DNA of 22,152 bases from JBFWIL01 sp050256015 (lineage in GTDB: Bacteria; Bacteroidota; Bacteroidia; Bacteroidales; Prolixibacteraceae): positions 1 through 22,152 of the forward strand of contig JBFWIL010000009.1 of NCBI GenBank assembly GCA_050256015.1. Direction: 5' to 3'. The first letter of the stretch is position 1. Each line of letters begins with the position of its first letter. The translations under genes and the position numbers were made by a program. A model generated the notes under the pieces. That model ran no database searches. It was not told the DNA's origin and was given only the letters and a program-made list of their open reading frames with translations. Below, piece by piece: positions 1-7,777 of this stretch.

Positions 1-105
1 ACGCATCTGGTAACCGAACAGGCTGATTGTGCCTGTGCCTGTCCGGTCTTTTTTTTCAGTGCCGTTTTTAGCGATATGATCCAGCAGATCAAGATATTGT
101 TTCAT
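1..105 (-). CDS. thyA: Thymidylate synthase, N-terminal part (cut by window edge)
   Basis: The reverse complement from position 105 gives an uninterrupted 35-codon reading frame that runs off the window. It starts MKQYLDLL and contains NGTEKKDRTGTGT at about residues 14-26, the N-terminal signature of folate-dependent thymidylate synthase; the Arg of DRTGTGT is the family's phosphate-binding arginine for dUMP. The enzyme methylates dUMP to dTMP using methylenetetrahydrofolate in the cytoplasm. The remaining roughly 230 residues lie outside the window, so integrity cannot be judged. It lies about 280 bases downstream of the DUF4340 gene on the same strand. No good TAnnTTTG element was found directly upstream, so co-transcription or a weak promoter are both possible. 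The family assignment from this short stretch is strong because the motif is very distinctive. Confidence 0.9.
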   Translation of the reverse strand, partial: MKQYLDLLDHIAKNGTEKKDRTGTGTISLFGYQMR

Positions 106-384
106 GTGTTTGATTTTTCAATTCAACTTACTGCAATTTGCGTATTCATGCATGCTTTTCAATTGAGTTCCCCACGCATGGAACTTCCGCTAAACTTCTG
201 CCTGTGTGCGCAAATCTCTGATCAGGGTCATTTCGTGCTTTTTTGCTTGTGTGAACCGTTTTCCTATTCCCATCTGAACAAGTGCGGAAAGTTACGCTTT
301 TCAAGAGAAAAGGCAAAACGGATATGCTAAAGGAATCCGGCAAATGGCTGGCGGGAATCAGCGAGGTGCGGGGACTGTTTCCCC

Positions 385-1314
385 TTAGTCTTTTTTAGGG
401 AGGAAACTGCTTTGGGCCGGGAATATTTTGTCGCGCAACGAAGTCCCTTCAAACCAGACATCCGGGTTTTGGCTGGAGCTGACAACAAAATGATCTTTTT
501 CCTGATAACCATTCAGTTCAATTGGTCCGCCGTCCATCTTTCCGGTTATGATAAGCCGGAAGAGCGGCGGTCCGCCCGGTAGTTTGTCTGTTAGCTGGTA
601 ATGATTCAGCCGGCTGAGGGTATTCAGCAGGCGGGCCACAGCAGCCGAATCGGCTGCCTGTTCTCCGGCCTTCCATTTGTCTTCGTCCCGGCTCAACACG
701 ATGGAGCTATCGGCGGGATAGGAAAAGCGAAACATATCTGCTTCCCCGGGCGAAAACCGGACTACTGTCTTATTCTTGAAGCCGTCTGCGTCCCGATTAC
801 AGGCCGACGCCTGGCTGCCGCGGATGCGGTAGGTGGTCTTGTTATTCGCAAGCCTGACATAGGAGCTGGTTCCCCGGGAGGCGTAACTGACTTTGCCGAA
901 GATCAGCTCTGCCAGGGTTTCGGATCCTTTGAACAGCTTAATGCGGGTTCCCAGGCTGTCGCTGACAGAGTATGTGTTCCAGTGATCTTTTCGTTCGGAA
1001 GCCACGCCTTCCGGTTTCAGCCCGTTCAGTCCGTTGAGCAGTGAACTCACCGTCTGTTGATCGGCCTGATAAGATTTTTGATCCGGGGTGGTTAGCATCC
1101 ATTGGTCATTGATTTTGTTCAGCTCCAGTTTTTTCCCCTGCATAACCCGGGGAAAGATGTTGATCCGGCTAACCGTGTTTGCTTCGAAATCGAGCAGTGG
1201 TCCGCTGAATGAGCGTTTGCCCTTTTCTTGTTCGGACAGTTGTACCAGGACAACAGCCAGCAGCAAAATGCAGAACAGGGCAAGCAGAAATTTGATCGGT
1301 ATTTTTTTGTACAT
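385..1314 (-). CDS. DUF4340-type membrane-anchored protein
   Basis: A 309-residue protein with a single hydrophobic segment at about residues 8-27 after a short basic N-terminus, followed by a soluble, beta-rich exported part. That layout and its position directly behind a GldG-type gene match the DUF4340 family, which is commonly found next to ABC transporters with GldG-like auxiliary subunits. No catalytic motif was recognised. It begins 19 bases after the GldG-type stop codon and is probably the last gene of the gldA-gldF-gldG transcription unit. By inference it is an accessory subunit acting at the outer face of the cytoplasmic membrane. The molecular function is unknown; the family call rests on general features and context rather than on a sharp motif. 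Confidence 0.72.
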   Translation of the reverse strand: MYKKIPIKFLLALFCILLLAVVLVQLSEQEKGKRSFSGPLLDFEANTVSRINIFPRVMQGKKLELNKINDQWMLTTPDQKSYQADQQTVSSLLNGLNGLKPEGVASERKDHWNTYSVSDSLGTRIKLFKGSETLAELIFGKVSYASRGTSSYVRLANNKTTYRIRGSQASACNRDADGFKNKTVVRFSPGEADMFRFSYPADSSIVLSRDEDKWKAGEQAADSAAVARLLNTLSRLNHYQLTDKLPGGPPLFRLIITGKMDGGPIELNGYQEKDHFVVSSSQNPDVWFEGTSLRDKIFPAQSSFLPKKD

Positions 1315-1333
1315 TGTTTTTGCGTTTTAAAGT

Positions 1334-2848
1334 TCAAAAAAGGTCCTCCTGCATGCGTTTGAGTCTGATCACCCTGTTTCGCTGGCTTCGGTATATGCCG
1401 TAGAGCACGATGAGGAGCACGGGCAGCAGGAAGTTGAGGTATTTTAAGGCCGTTTTGGTGCCGTCTTCGAGTTGTTTCAGCGGACGAAAGGTAATGCCTT
1501 TTGTACGCAGGCTGATCAGTCCGGTTTCATCCGAAAGATAATCAATGGCATTGACCATCAGGCTGACATTGTCGGGGTTGAGCGTACGGGTATTATCCCC
1601 GTATCGGTTTACGGCAAAGTCTCCGTCACCGGTCAGCATAATGCGTGAGCAGGTTTTTCCTGCAATTCCCCCTTCAAGCAAGGCTGCCAGCGTCAGGTTT
1701 GCTTCGGGGAAATCGCTTTTTCCCCATTGTCGCTGTACATCGAACCAAACCGGAGCAGTTTGCGTTCCCGATTGTCCGGAACTCATGACCAGTGGGGTGA
1801 ATTGCAGGGTCGAATCGCCGTTGAAGCGGATCGGGCTGACAAAGGGAAAGATAACACTTTCCAGTCCGCCGGTAACCGGATGGTCTGCAAAACTGCTTGC
1901 AATGGGCAGATAGGGAAAGGAAACAGGAGTGCTGAACGTAAATAACCCTTGTTGCTGCTGTATGGTAATTTCTCCGCAGTTGACATCGGTCACAAAACAG
2001 TCCTCCAGTTCCAGCCCTTTCTCCTGCAGCCAGCTTTCCAGTCCGGTATGAACGGCATAACCCATGCCCCTGTTTAATTCGCCTTCCACCCGGTTCAGGG
2101 CGAGGTAGAGGTTTCCTCCCCCTTTCAGGTACTGATCCAGCAGGTAGAGATGCGCTTCAGGTACCGTATCGGTGGGGGCGATCAGGCAGAGGGTTTTGTA
2201 TACCCCGAGATTGGTGGAATCGGTCAGGTTGACCGGCTGTGTCTGGTACAGAATTTTCAGTTCTTCCATAGCCTGCTTAAATTCTCCTGGAGCAGGTTCT
2301 CCGTGTCCCTGTATTATTCCGATCAGCGGCTTCTCCTCGACGGTCAGTTTTTTGACCGCCTTTGACAGCGCATACTCCATGGCAGAGCCCTGCTGGACAA
2401 AAGGAATCGTTTCCGTTTGGTCCTGGTAACTCAGTACGGCTCCTAGGTAAGCTTTTTTCTGAACGGCCTCGTTTTTTTCGCGCACGCTGATCAACACCGG
2501 CGATATTCCTGCCTGAATGGCTTGTTGTTCGGTGAGTTCATCTTTTCCCGGATCAATAAACTCGTAATGGATATTTCCCCCGGAGGCACGCCGGTATTCA
2601 GCGAGCAGGTTCCGGAATGCGGTTTGTGCCTGGGCAATCCGGGGAGGTAATCCTCCGGAGAAATAGGCGGTAACGGTTACCGGGTCTTTTAGTTCTTTAA
2701 GGATGTTCCGGCTGGCATCGCTCAGGGTATACTGCTTGTCTTCGGTCAGGTCAAGGCGGAAATAAAAATGGCCGGCCAGGATGTTGACCAGGATCAGGAT
2801 GCCGGCTATCAGACTCAGATAAAGTAGAATTGATTTTCTTTTATTCAT
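1334..2848 (-). CDS. gldG: GldG-type ABC transporter auxiliary/substrate-binding-like protein
   Basis: A 504-residue protein with a transmembrane segment at about residues 8-28, a large periplasmic region and a second transmembrane segment near residues 470-488, followed by a short basic cytoplasmic tail. The order LDLTEDKQYTLSD near residue 33, then a PVTVTAYFSG beta strand, is typical of the GldG/ABC_transp_aux family. In Flavobacterium, GldA, GldF and GldG form an ABC complex needed for gliding; many non-gliding Bacteroidota carry homologues of unknown role. It starts 12 bases after the gldF stop and precedes the DUF4340 gene, so the genes are almost certainly co-transcribed. No other gliding gene is in this window, so the symbol indicates family, not proven motility function. 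Confidence 0.83.
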   Translation of the reverse strand: MNKRKSILLYLSLIAGILILVNILAGHFYFRLDLTEDKQYTLSDASRNILKELKDPVTVTAYFSGGLPPRIAQAQTAFRNLLAEYRRASGGNIHYEFIDPGKDELTEQQAIQAGISPVLISVREKNEAVQKKAYLGAVLSYQDQTETIPFVQQGSAMEYALSKAVKKLTVEEKPLIGIIQGHGEPAPGEFKQAMEELKILYQTQPVNLTDSTNLGVYKTLCLIAPTDTVPEAHLYLLDQYLKGGGNLYLALNRVEGELNRGMGYAVHTGLESWLQEKGLELEDCFVTDVNCGEITIQQQQGLFTFSTPVSFPYLPIASSFADHPVTGGLESVIFPFVSPIRFNGDSTLQFTPLVMSSGQSGTQTAPVWFDVQRQWGKSDFPEANLTLAALLEGGIAGKTCSRIMLTGDGDFAVNRYGDNTRTLNPDNVSLMVNAIDYLSDETGLISLRTKGITFRPLKQLEDGTKTALKYLNFLLPVLLIVLYGIYRSQRNRVIRLKRMQEDLF

Positions 2849-2860
2849 TGTGTCCGGGCT

Positions 2861-3577
2861 TTAGGTTCTTTTAATCAAGGCAGTTTCGGCAGCGACCATG
2901 CCCAGAAAAATTACTGACAGAAAATAGATCAGGTCTTTGCTGTCGATTACGCCGCGCGCAACCGACTCGAAATGAGCCGGAAGACTAAGATTTTGCAGTA
3001 CTTCTCCGGCCAGGCCCGGCATGCCGGATGCCAGCATGCCGAAGATCAGATGAAAGCAGATTCCAATTAACAGGCTTAGCAGAAAGGCCACGATTTGGTT
3101 GTTGGTCAGGCTGCTGGCAAAAATGCCGATGCTGGTATAGGCCCCGCTCATCAGGAGTAAGGCCAGGTATCCGCTCCAGACTGCACCGTGATCCACAGGA
3201 CCGAGACTCCATACGGTGAGGTAATAAGGCAGGGTCAGCAACAGGGCGATGCCGATCAGGATGATAACTCCAAAGAACTTGCCCCAGACGATTTGCCAGC
3301 CGGATACCGGTTTGGTCAGTAAAAATTCCAGGGTTCCCGATCTTTTCTCTTCGGCGATGGCTTTCATGGTGAGGGCGGGAATAAAAAAGAACAGGGTCCA
3401 GAAGGCCATGTTAAAAAAAGTTTGCAGGCTGGCCTGATTTACGTAAAAAATATCGCCCCCGTACAGCCATGTGAAAAATCCGCTGAATCCGAGGAAAGCG
3501 ACGATCATGATGTACCCCATCAGAGAGTCGAAAAAAGCCTGCAGTTCACGTTTGGTGATTCGTGCAATTTGATTCAT
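2861..3577 (-). CDS. gldF: GldF-type ABC transporter permease (ABC-2 class)
   Basis: A 238-residue integral membrane protein with about six hydrophobic segments. After TM2 it has the sequence MKAIAEEKRSGTLEFLLTKP (about residues 71-90), the EEK-x-G-TLE-LL-T-P signature of ABC-2 permeases that contacts the ATPase. The length matches GldF (about 240 residues). It is the membrane channel partner of the GldA-type ATPase encoded 98 bases upstream and of the GldG-type protein 12 bases downstream. The start shown gives a basic N-terminus (NQIARITKRELQAFF) characteristic of this family. The transported substrate is unknown; in gliding relatives the complex is required for motility, but that role is not shown here. 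Confidence 0.87.
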   Translation of the reverse strand: MNQIARITKRELQAFFDSLMGYIMIVAFLGFSGFFTWLYGGDIFYVNQASLQTFFNMAFWTLFFFIPALTMKAIAEEKRSGTLEFLLTKPVSGWQIVWGKFFGVIILIGIALLLTLPYYLTVWSLGPVDHGAVWSGYLALLLMSGAYTSIGIFASSLTNNQIVAFLLSLLIGICFHLIFGMLASGMPGLAGEVLQNLSLPAHFESVARGVIDSKDLIYFLSVIFLGMVAAETALIKRT

Positions 3578-3675
3578 GGTTTATGTGGTCTTGTTTTACC
3601 GGACCATGCCGGATATGCTCCGGAAAGCGATGTCACTTATTCCGTTTGCCCCGGAGATGGTGGTCCGGTTGGTTA

Positions 3676-4602
3676 TCAATTTTTAGTGACTTCCCGGAAG
3701 ATGTCTTCCAGTCGGGTGACAACGGGAGTCAATTCAACAATGTACCAGTTGTTCCGGACACAAAGATCAAAGACGGACTTTGCCGGATTTTCTCCGTTCC
3801 GGCTGGATAACAGGTACAAGTCTGTTTCTTCTCCTGGATCGACCCGAAGAACGGAGGACAGGTTTTGCAGGGCGGGTAGAACATTGTTGCGTGTTCCGTC
3901 TCCGATACGCAGTTGGAGTTGTTCGTCCCCCCGGGCCTGCCGGCGCAGCTGAGCGGGTGTTCCGTCGGCAACGATGCGTCCTTTGCTGATGATCAGGATC
4001 CTGTCGCAGGAAGCTTCCACTTCGGCCAGGATGTGTGAACTCAGGATGACGGTTTTTTCCCGTCCGATCCGGCGAATCAGTTCCCGGATTTCCACGATCT
4101 GGTTCGGATCAAGTCCGGTAGTGGGTTCATCAAGGATAAGCACTTCCGGATCATGGATCAGGGCCTGGGCCAGTCCGACCCGCTGGCGATATCCTTTGGA
4201 CAGTTCGCGGATCTTTTTGTGTTTTTCGGTTTTTAATCCGCACACCTGTACCATTTTGCTCATCCTTTCCGGGATGTCGGCTGTATTTACGCCTTGCAGC
4301 CCGGCAGAAAAGGCCAGATAGTCGATCACCGGCATGTCGGGGTAAAGCGGATTATTTTCGGGCAGGTAACCGATGTGTTTTTTTACTTCATCAGCCTGTT
4401 CCTTCACGGAAATGCCTCCTACCTGTATGTCTCCTTCTTCGGGGCTTAGGTAACAGGTGATGGCTTTCATGGTGGTTGATTTTCCTGCCCCGTTTGGTCC
4501 CAGAAAACCCAATACCTCACCGGTCTTCACGGTGAAGCTCAACTTGTCAACAGCTTTCTGGGCACCGTAGGTTTTGGTAATTTGTTCAACTACGATATCC
4601 AT
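3676..4602 (-). CDS. gldA: GldA-type ABC transporter ATP-binding protein
   Basis: A 308-residue ABC ATPase. Walker A is GPNGAGKST at residues 35-43. The Q-loop position carries Glu in YLPENNPLYP near residue 82, as is common in ABC-2 systems. The signature is LSKGYRQRVG at about 134-143, Walker B LILDEP at 155-160, and the switch His lies in ILSSH at 186-190. A C-terminal extension of about 70 residues is usual for GldA-like subunits. An in-frame ATG 69 bases further upstream exists, but the chosen start gives the standard MDIVVEQITKTYG beginning. A possible -7 element (TAATTTCG on the minus strand, 4637-4630) lies downstream of that earlier ATG. The protein powers the GldF/GldG-type complex encoded next. 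Confidence 0.88.
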   Translation of the reverse strand: MDIVVEQITKTYGAQKAVDKLSFTVKTGEVLGFLGPNGAGKSTTMKAITCYLSPEEGDIQVGGISVKEQADEVKKHIGYLPENNPLYPDMPVIDYLAFSAGLQGVNTADIPERMSKMVQVCGLKTEKHKKIRELSKGYRQRVGLAQALIHDPEVLILDEPTTGLDPNQIVEIRELIRRIGREKTVILSSHILAEVEASCDRILIISKGRIVADGTPAQLRRQARGDEQLQLRIGDGTRNNVLPALQNLSSVLRVDPGEETDLYLLSSRNGENPAKSVFDLCVRNNWYIVELTPVVTRLEDIFREVTKN

Positions 4603-4689
4603 GCAAAACGTTTTTTGTGTTTCGGATGACGAAATTATAAAAACAGGCTTTAGCTTGTTCTTTTTTAACATCCCTTAACGCTTGCCGGT

Positions 4690-6156
4690 CTAGCTCAGCA
4701 GCATTCCGATGATGGTGGCCGACATCAGGGAGGCCAGGGTGCCGGCAATGACAGAGGGAATTCCGTATTTGGAGAGAGTAGCCCGTTGTTTTGGGGCTAG
4801 GGCCCCAATGCCGCCAATTTGCATGCCGATGGAGGCAAAGTTGGCAAATCCGCAGAGTACATAAGTGGCCATGATGACCGATTTGTATTCCAGAAAGGCA
4901 CCGGCAGCTTTCAGGTCGGACAGGCTGATGTAACCGATAAATTCGGTCAGGATCAGTTTTTCTCCGAGCAGGCGTCCAACGAGCATGATGTCCTGCGGGT
5001 GGATGCCGATCAGCCACATCAGCGGGGCGAACAGGTAGCCCAACAAAAATTGCAGGGACAGTTCATCAAACCGGCCGCCGGTCGACTGCTCAATCAGCCG
5101 GTTCAGTCCGGTCCATGCTCCGATCTTTTCAAAGCCGAAGTTTACCATAGCGATCAGAGCCAGGAAGGCCAGCAGCATGCCGGCCACGTTAAGGGCCAGC
5201 TTAATTCCGTCGGATGTGCCGTTGGTAATGGCGTCAAGCAGATTGTTGCCGAATTTTCTCCGGCTGATCGTGGTTTCCCGGGTAACCGGACCTGAATTTG
5301 GAACCAGCATTTTGGCAAAGATAACGGCTCCCGGGGCTGCCATCACGGAGGCAGCCAGCAGGTGTTTGGCAAACTCCAGCCGAAGCAGCGGATCATTCCC
5401 GCCCAGCATGCCGATATAAGCAGCCAGCACACCTCCGGCCATGGTGGCCATGCCCCCGGTCATCACAAGCATAATTTCCGAAGCGTTCATCAGGGGAAGA
5501 TAAGCTTTGATCAGGAGGGGAGCCTCAATCTGTCCGATAAATATATTTCCGGCTACAGCGAGCGATTCGGCTCCCGAAATTTTCATCAACCGGCGGAACA
5601 GCCAGGACAGTGCCCTGACAATTTTTTGCAGGATGCCCCAATAGAACAGCATGCTTGTCAGTGCCGAGAAAAAAATCATGGTAGGCAGAATCTGGAAGGC
5701 AAAGATAGAACCGTATTGTTCCATGTCAATCAGCGAACCAAAAAGGAATCCTGTTCCCGCCTTGGTAAAGTCGAGTATTTTGACGAACACTTGTCCGAAG
5801 AATTCAAAGACAGCCTGGACCGGGGAGACATACAGAATGCCCAGAGCCAGAATCAGCTGAAAAGCCAGTCCGCTGCCCACCGTCTTCCAGGGGATGTTCC
5901 CCCGGTCAGTGGATATAAGAAAGCCCAGTCCCAGTAAAATGAGCATGCCTGCCAATCCTTTTCCCAGGCTTTTTAGGCTAAACCCATGCGGTTCCGGATG
6001 ACTTAACAGGAGGTTTGCTCTGCCGGCAGCGAAATGTGTTTCGACTGTATCCTTTCCTTTCGGAATCGTGTTCAAAGGCAATGCGGAAGCAAAAGAACAG
6101 GTGAGGGCAGTAACCAGTCCGATCAGCAGCAAAGGCCGGAAGACATATTTTCTCAT
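4690..6156 (-). CDS. Concentrative nucleoside transporter (CNT/NupC family)
   Basis: A 488-residue inner-membrane protein of the CNT family, which imports nucleosides with a cation gradient. Diagnostic motifs are IGQIEAPLLI at about 207-216 and TGGMATMAGGVLAAYIG at 233-249, with a second conserved LTEFIGY in the C-terminal half. The family's N-terminal, gate and C-terminal regions can all be followed. Unlike the E. coli protein, it begins with a signal-peptide-like segment (residues 5-26, ending in SFASA) and about 35 hydrophilic residues before the first transporter helix at about 66-82. The gene begins 12 bases after the stop of the bifunctional-nuclease gene, implying one transcript. The exact substrate range cannot be told from sequence. 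Confidence 0.88.
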   Translation of the reverse strand: MRKYVFRPLLLIGLVTALTCSFASALPLNTIPKGKDTVETHFAAGRANLLLSHPEPHGFSLKSLGKGLAGMLILLGLGFLISTDRGNIPWKTVGSGLAFQLILALGILYVSPVQAVFEFFGQVFVKILDFTKAGTGFLFGSLIDMEQYGSIFAFQILPTMIFFSALTSMLFYWGILQKIVRALSWLFRRLMKISGAESLAVAGNIFIGQIEAPLLIKAYLPLMNASEIMLVMTGGMATMAGGVLAAYIGMLGGNDPLLRLEFAKHLLAASVMAAPGAVIFAKMLVPNSGPVTRETTISRRKFGNNLLDAITNGTSDGIKLALNVAGMLLAFLALIAMVNFGFEKIGAWTGLNRLIEQSTGGRFDELSLQFLLGYLFAPLMWLIGIHPQDIMLVGRLLGEKLILTEFIGYISLSDLKAAGAFLEYKSVIMATYVLCGFANFASIGMQIGGIGALAPKQRATLSKYGIPSVIAGTLASLMSATIIGMLLS

Positions 6157-6168
6157 ATTGCGGCAGGC

Positions 6169-6747
6169 TTATTTTTTTCTCCGGTTAATTTCATCACGAA
6201 TTCGCGAGGCGCGCTCGTAGTTTTCGTTCCCAACGGCTTCATTCAGCATTTTGTTGAGTTCTGTGATGTTGTAATTTCCGAACTCTCCTGCTTTGTTCTC
6301 TGAGTCTGCTTCATAGCCTGCGGCAGCAGATCCTTCCGGATCGATCACGATGCCTGCCTTGTGCAGGATTTCGCTGGTAGTGTAAATCGGGCATTTAAAA
6401 CGCAGGGCCAGAGCCACTGCATCGGAGGTCCGGGAATCAATGCGGATCTCCTGGGAGTCTGTATTACAAACCAGCTCTGAATAGAAAATACCTTCTTCCA
6501 GTTTGTAGATGATCACTTCCGAGATAGTAATGTCGAATGCAACCGACAAATTTTTAAAGAGGTCATGGGTTAGAGGGCGCGGCGGTTTCAGCCCTTCCAG
6601 CTGGATGGCAATGGCCTGGGCTTCTACCGGACCAATGATAATCGGAATGCGCCTGTCGCCATTTTCCTCAGCCAGTACGAGGGCATAGGCACCGGATTGG
6701 GTTTGACTGACAGACAGGCCTAAAATGTTCAATTTTATTTTCTGCAT
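6169..6747 (-). CDS. Bifunctional nuclease domain (DUF151) protein with C-terminal UVR motif
   Basis: A 192-residue protein. Residues 1-135 form a BFN/DUF151 domain, recognised by IPIIIGPVEAQAIA (34-47), RPLTHDL (57-63) and DSRTSDAVALALR (104-116). Residues about 161-188 match a UVR helix-hairpin (ELNKMLNEAVGNENYERA), the segment that mediates UvrB-UvrC contact in excision repair proteins; it is joined by a Glu/Gly/Ala-rich linker. Members of the domain family have been reported to have DNase and RNase activity, but the role here is not known. The Met at 6747 was chosen because a -7 element (TATCTTTG, minus strand 6785-6778) lies between it and an alternative upstream Met at 6789. It is the first gene of the minus-strand block leading into the nucleoside transporter. 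Confidence 0.87.
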   Translation of the reverse strand: MQKIKLNILGLSVSQTQSGAYALVLAEENGDRRIPIIIGPVEAQAIAIQLEGLKPPRPLTHDLFKNLSVAFDITISEVIIYKLEEGIFYSELVCNTDSQEIRIDSRTSDAVALALRFKCPIYTTSEILHKAGIVIDPEGSAAAGYEADSENKAGEFGNYNITELNKMLNEAVGNENYERASRIRDEINRRKK

Positions 6748-6777
6748 AGCGAAATCGATCCTCTCGGGTACGTGAAG

Positions 6778-6785
6778 CAAAGATA
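6778..6785 (-). promoter_or_regulatory. -7 promoter element for the bifunctional-nuclease gene
   Basis: On the minus strand the octamer reads TATCTTTG, a full match to the Bacteroidota TAnnTTTG -7 consensus. It sits 30 bases upstream of the chosen ATG at 6747. No TTTG -33 box was seen at the usual distance. Confidence 0.6.
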
Positions 6786-6968
6786 ACAATTGTTTTGCGG
6801 AATTCCGGGGATTGCATTGTAAAATCAGCCGGGTTCCTGCAGAACAGCCCGGGCCGTTTGATCCGGGGGAAATGGGGTGTAACCGGCTTTCCCGGGAATC
6901 GGGATTACAAGGGGGGATACACTTAAGTGGTGACCTTGCCGGCTTGGAAAAGAAAAAAAGATAAATTT
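6786..6968. other. Divergent intergenic region between the nuclease-domain gene and rplU
   Basis: About 335 bases lie between the two divergent start codons (6747 and 7083). Apart from the two outward-facing promoters annotated separately, this central part is G+C-richer than the promoter flanks, with several CCGGG/CCCGG-type words. No convincing gene, repeat or RNA was recognised. The frame that extends rplU upstream across it to 6927 is judged non-coding. Confidence 0.5.
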
Positions 6969-6998
6969 TTTGGAATCACCGAATTTTATCTATTTTTG
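6969..6998 (+). promoter_or_regulatory. Promoter of rplU-rpmA (TTTG-N18-TATTTTTG)
   Basis: A TTTG -33 box at 6969-6972 and TATTTTTG at 6991-6998 match the Bacteroidota primary sigma factor consensus TTTG-N19-21-TAnnTTTG, with an 18-base spacer. Transcription would begin around 7003-7006, giving a leader of almost 80 bases before the rplU start. This also shows that ATGs upstream of 7083 in this frame are not the start. Confidence 0.75.
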
Positions 6999-7082
6999 CA
7001 GTCCAAAAGTTTTCGGTTGGGCTTTACAAGTGGAAATGAGGTTGTTTTCCCGCCTGCCGGATGTCATTTTATAGACATATTT

Positions 7083-7394
7083 ATGTACGCTATTGTGGAA
7101 ATTGCAGGACAGCAATTCCGGGTGGAAAAAGACCGGAAGCTGTTTGTTCATCGCCTGGAAAATGAGGAAGGCGGCAGTGTGGAATTTGACCGGGTGCTTC
7201 TGCTCGACAACGAAGGTGCAGTGCAGGTGGGTACGCCTGTGGTTGACGGGGCAAAGGTGAAGGCCAAAGTTCTGGAACATCTGAAAGGGGATAAGGTTGT
7301 TGTTTTTAAGAAGAAAAGAAGAAAAGGTTACAGGAAGAAAAACGGCCACCGTCAGTTGTTTACCCAGATTCAGATTGAAGAAATAATTGGATAA
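7083..7394 (+). CDS. rplU: 50S ribosomal protein L21
   Basis: A 103-residue ribosomal protein beginning MYAIVEIAGQQFRVEKD, the standard L21 start, and ending in the basic KKKRRKGYRKKNGHRQ-FT segment (about residues 78-95), which is the L21 signature for 23S rRNA contact. The length equals that of typical bacterial L21. The reading frame stays open upstream to 6927, but those codons precede or overlap the promoter and resemble no L21, so the ATG at 7083 is used. It is followed after 20 bases by rpmA, the conserved L21-L27 pair. A leader of about 80 bases with a small hairpin just before the start could allow translational control. Confidence 0.97.
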   Translation: MYAIVEIAGQQFRVEKDRKLFVHRLENEEGGSVEFDRVLLLDNEGAVQVGTPVVDGAKVKAKVLEHLKGDKVVVFKKKRRKGYRKKNGHRQLFTQIQIEEIIG

Positions 7395-7414
7395 TCTAAA
7401 AAAGTATTATTGTC

Positions 7415-7681
7415 ATGGCTCATAAGAAAGGTGTAGGCAGTTCGAAGAACGGACGCGAATCGGAAAGCAAACGGCTTGGTGTAAAAATATACGGCGGACA
7501 GGTTTGCAAGGCTGGCAATATTCTTATTCGTCAGCGCGGAACCGCTCATCATCCGGGAAACAATGTGGGCATGGGGAAGGATCATACCCTGTTTGCCCTG
7601 ATTGACGGAACAGTGGTTTTTAAGAAGAAAAAGGACAACCGCTCGTATGTATCTGTTGAACCGCTGGTGTCTGCAAATTAA
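7415..7681 (+). CDS. rpmA: 50S ribosomal protein L27
   Basis: An 88-residue protein with the L27 hallmark MAHKKGVGSSKNGRESESKRLG at the N-terminus, then GNILIRQRGTAHHPGNNVGMGKDHTLFA at about residues 34-61. The N-terminal tail reaches the peptidyl transferase centre in the 50S subunit. There is no N-terminal cleavage extension of the kind found in Firmicutes; Ala follows the initiator Met directly. The gene is 20 bases downstream of rplU and just before a strong intrinsic terminator, so the pair forms a two-gene operon. Confidence 0.98.
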   Translation: MAHKKGVGSSKNGRESESKRLGVKIYGGQVCKAGNILIRQRGTAHHPGNNVGMGKDHTLFALIDGTVVFKKKKDNRSYVSVEPLVSAN

Positions 7682-7705
7682 TACGAAGGTAAGCTAAGTA
7701 TAAGG

Positions 7706-7742
7706 AATCTCCTGTCTAAACGGACAGGAGATTTTTTATTTT
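7706..7742 (+). terminator. Intrinsic terminator after rpmA
   Basis: A perfect 11-base-pair stem is formed by AATCTCCTGTC (7706-7716) and GACAGGAGATT (7723-7733), with a six-base loop, followed immediately by a T-rich run. This is a classical factor-independent terminator ending the rplU-rpmA transcript. Confidence 0.93.
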
Positions 7743-7746
7743 TATA

Positions 7747-7754
7747 TAACTTTG
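7747..7754 (+). promoter_or_regulatory. -7 promoter element of serS
   Basis: TAACTTTG fully matches the TAnnTTTG consensus and lies 23 bases before the serS ATG at 7778. The region where the -33 box should be overlaps the rpmA terminator stem and has no TTTG, so the promoter is recognised by its -7 element only. Confidence 0.65.
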
Positions 7755-7777
7755 CCCGTCAAATAAAACTGTCCATC

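Noticed and set aside
76..330. 84-codon open frame on the plus strand near the window start
   Set aside because: It overlaps the start of thyA on the other strand, has no recognisable family and no promoter or start context. The interval 106-384 is treated as non-coding.
370..384. Small inverted repeat GGGGA/TCCCC just behind the DUF4340 stop codon
   Set aside because: The stem is only five pairs and there is no T-run after it on the minus strand, so it is not supported as a terminator.
3422..3952. 176-codon plus-strand frame across gldF and gldA
   Set aside because: It is antisense to two well-supported genes and its translation shows no domain; it is a codon-composition shadow.
6927..7082. 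Upstream extension of the rplU frame by 52 codons
   Set aside because: It runs through the promoter and does not resemble any L21 N-terminus.
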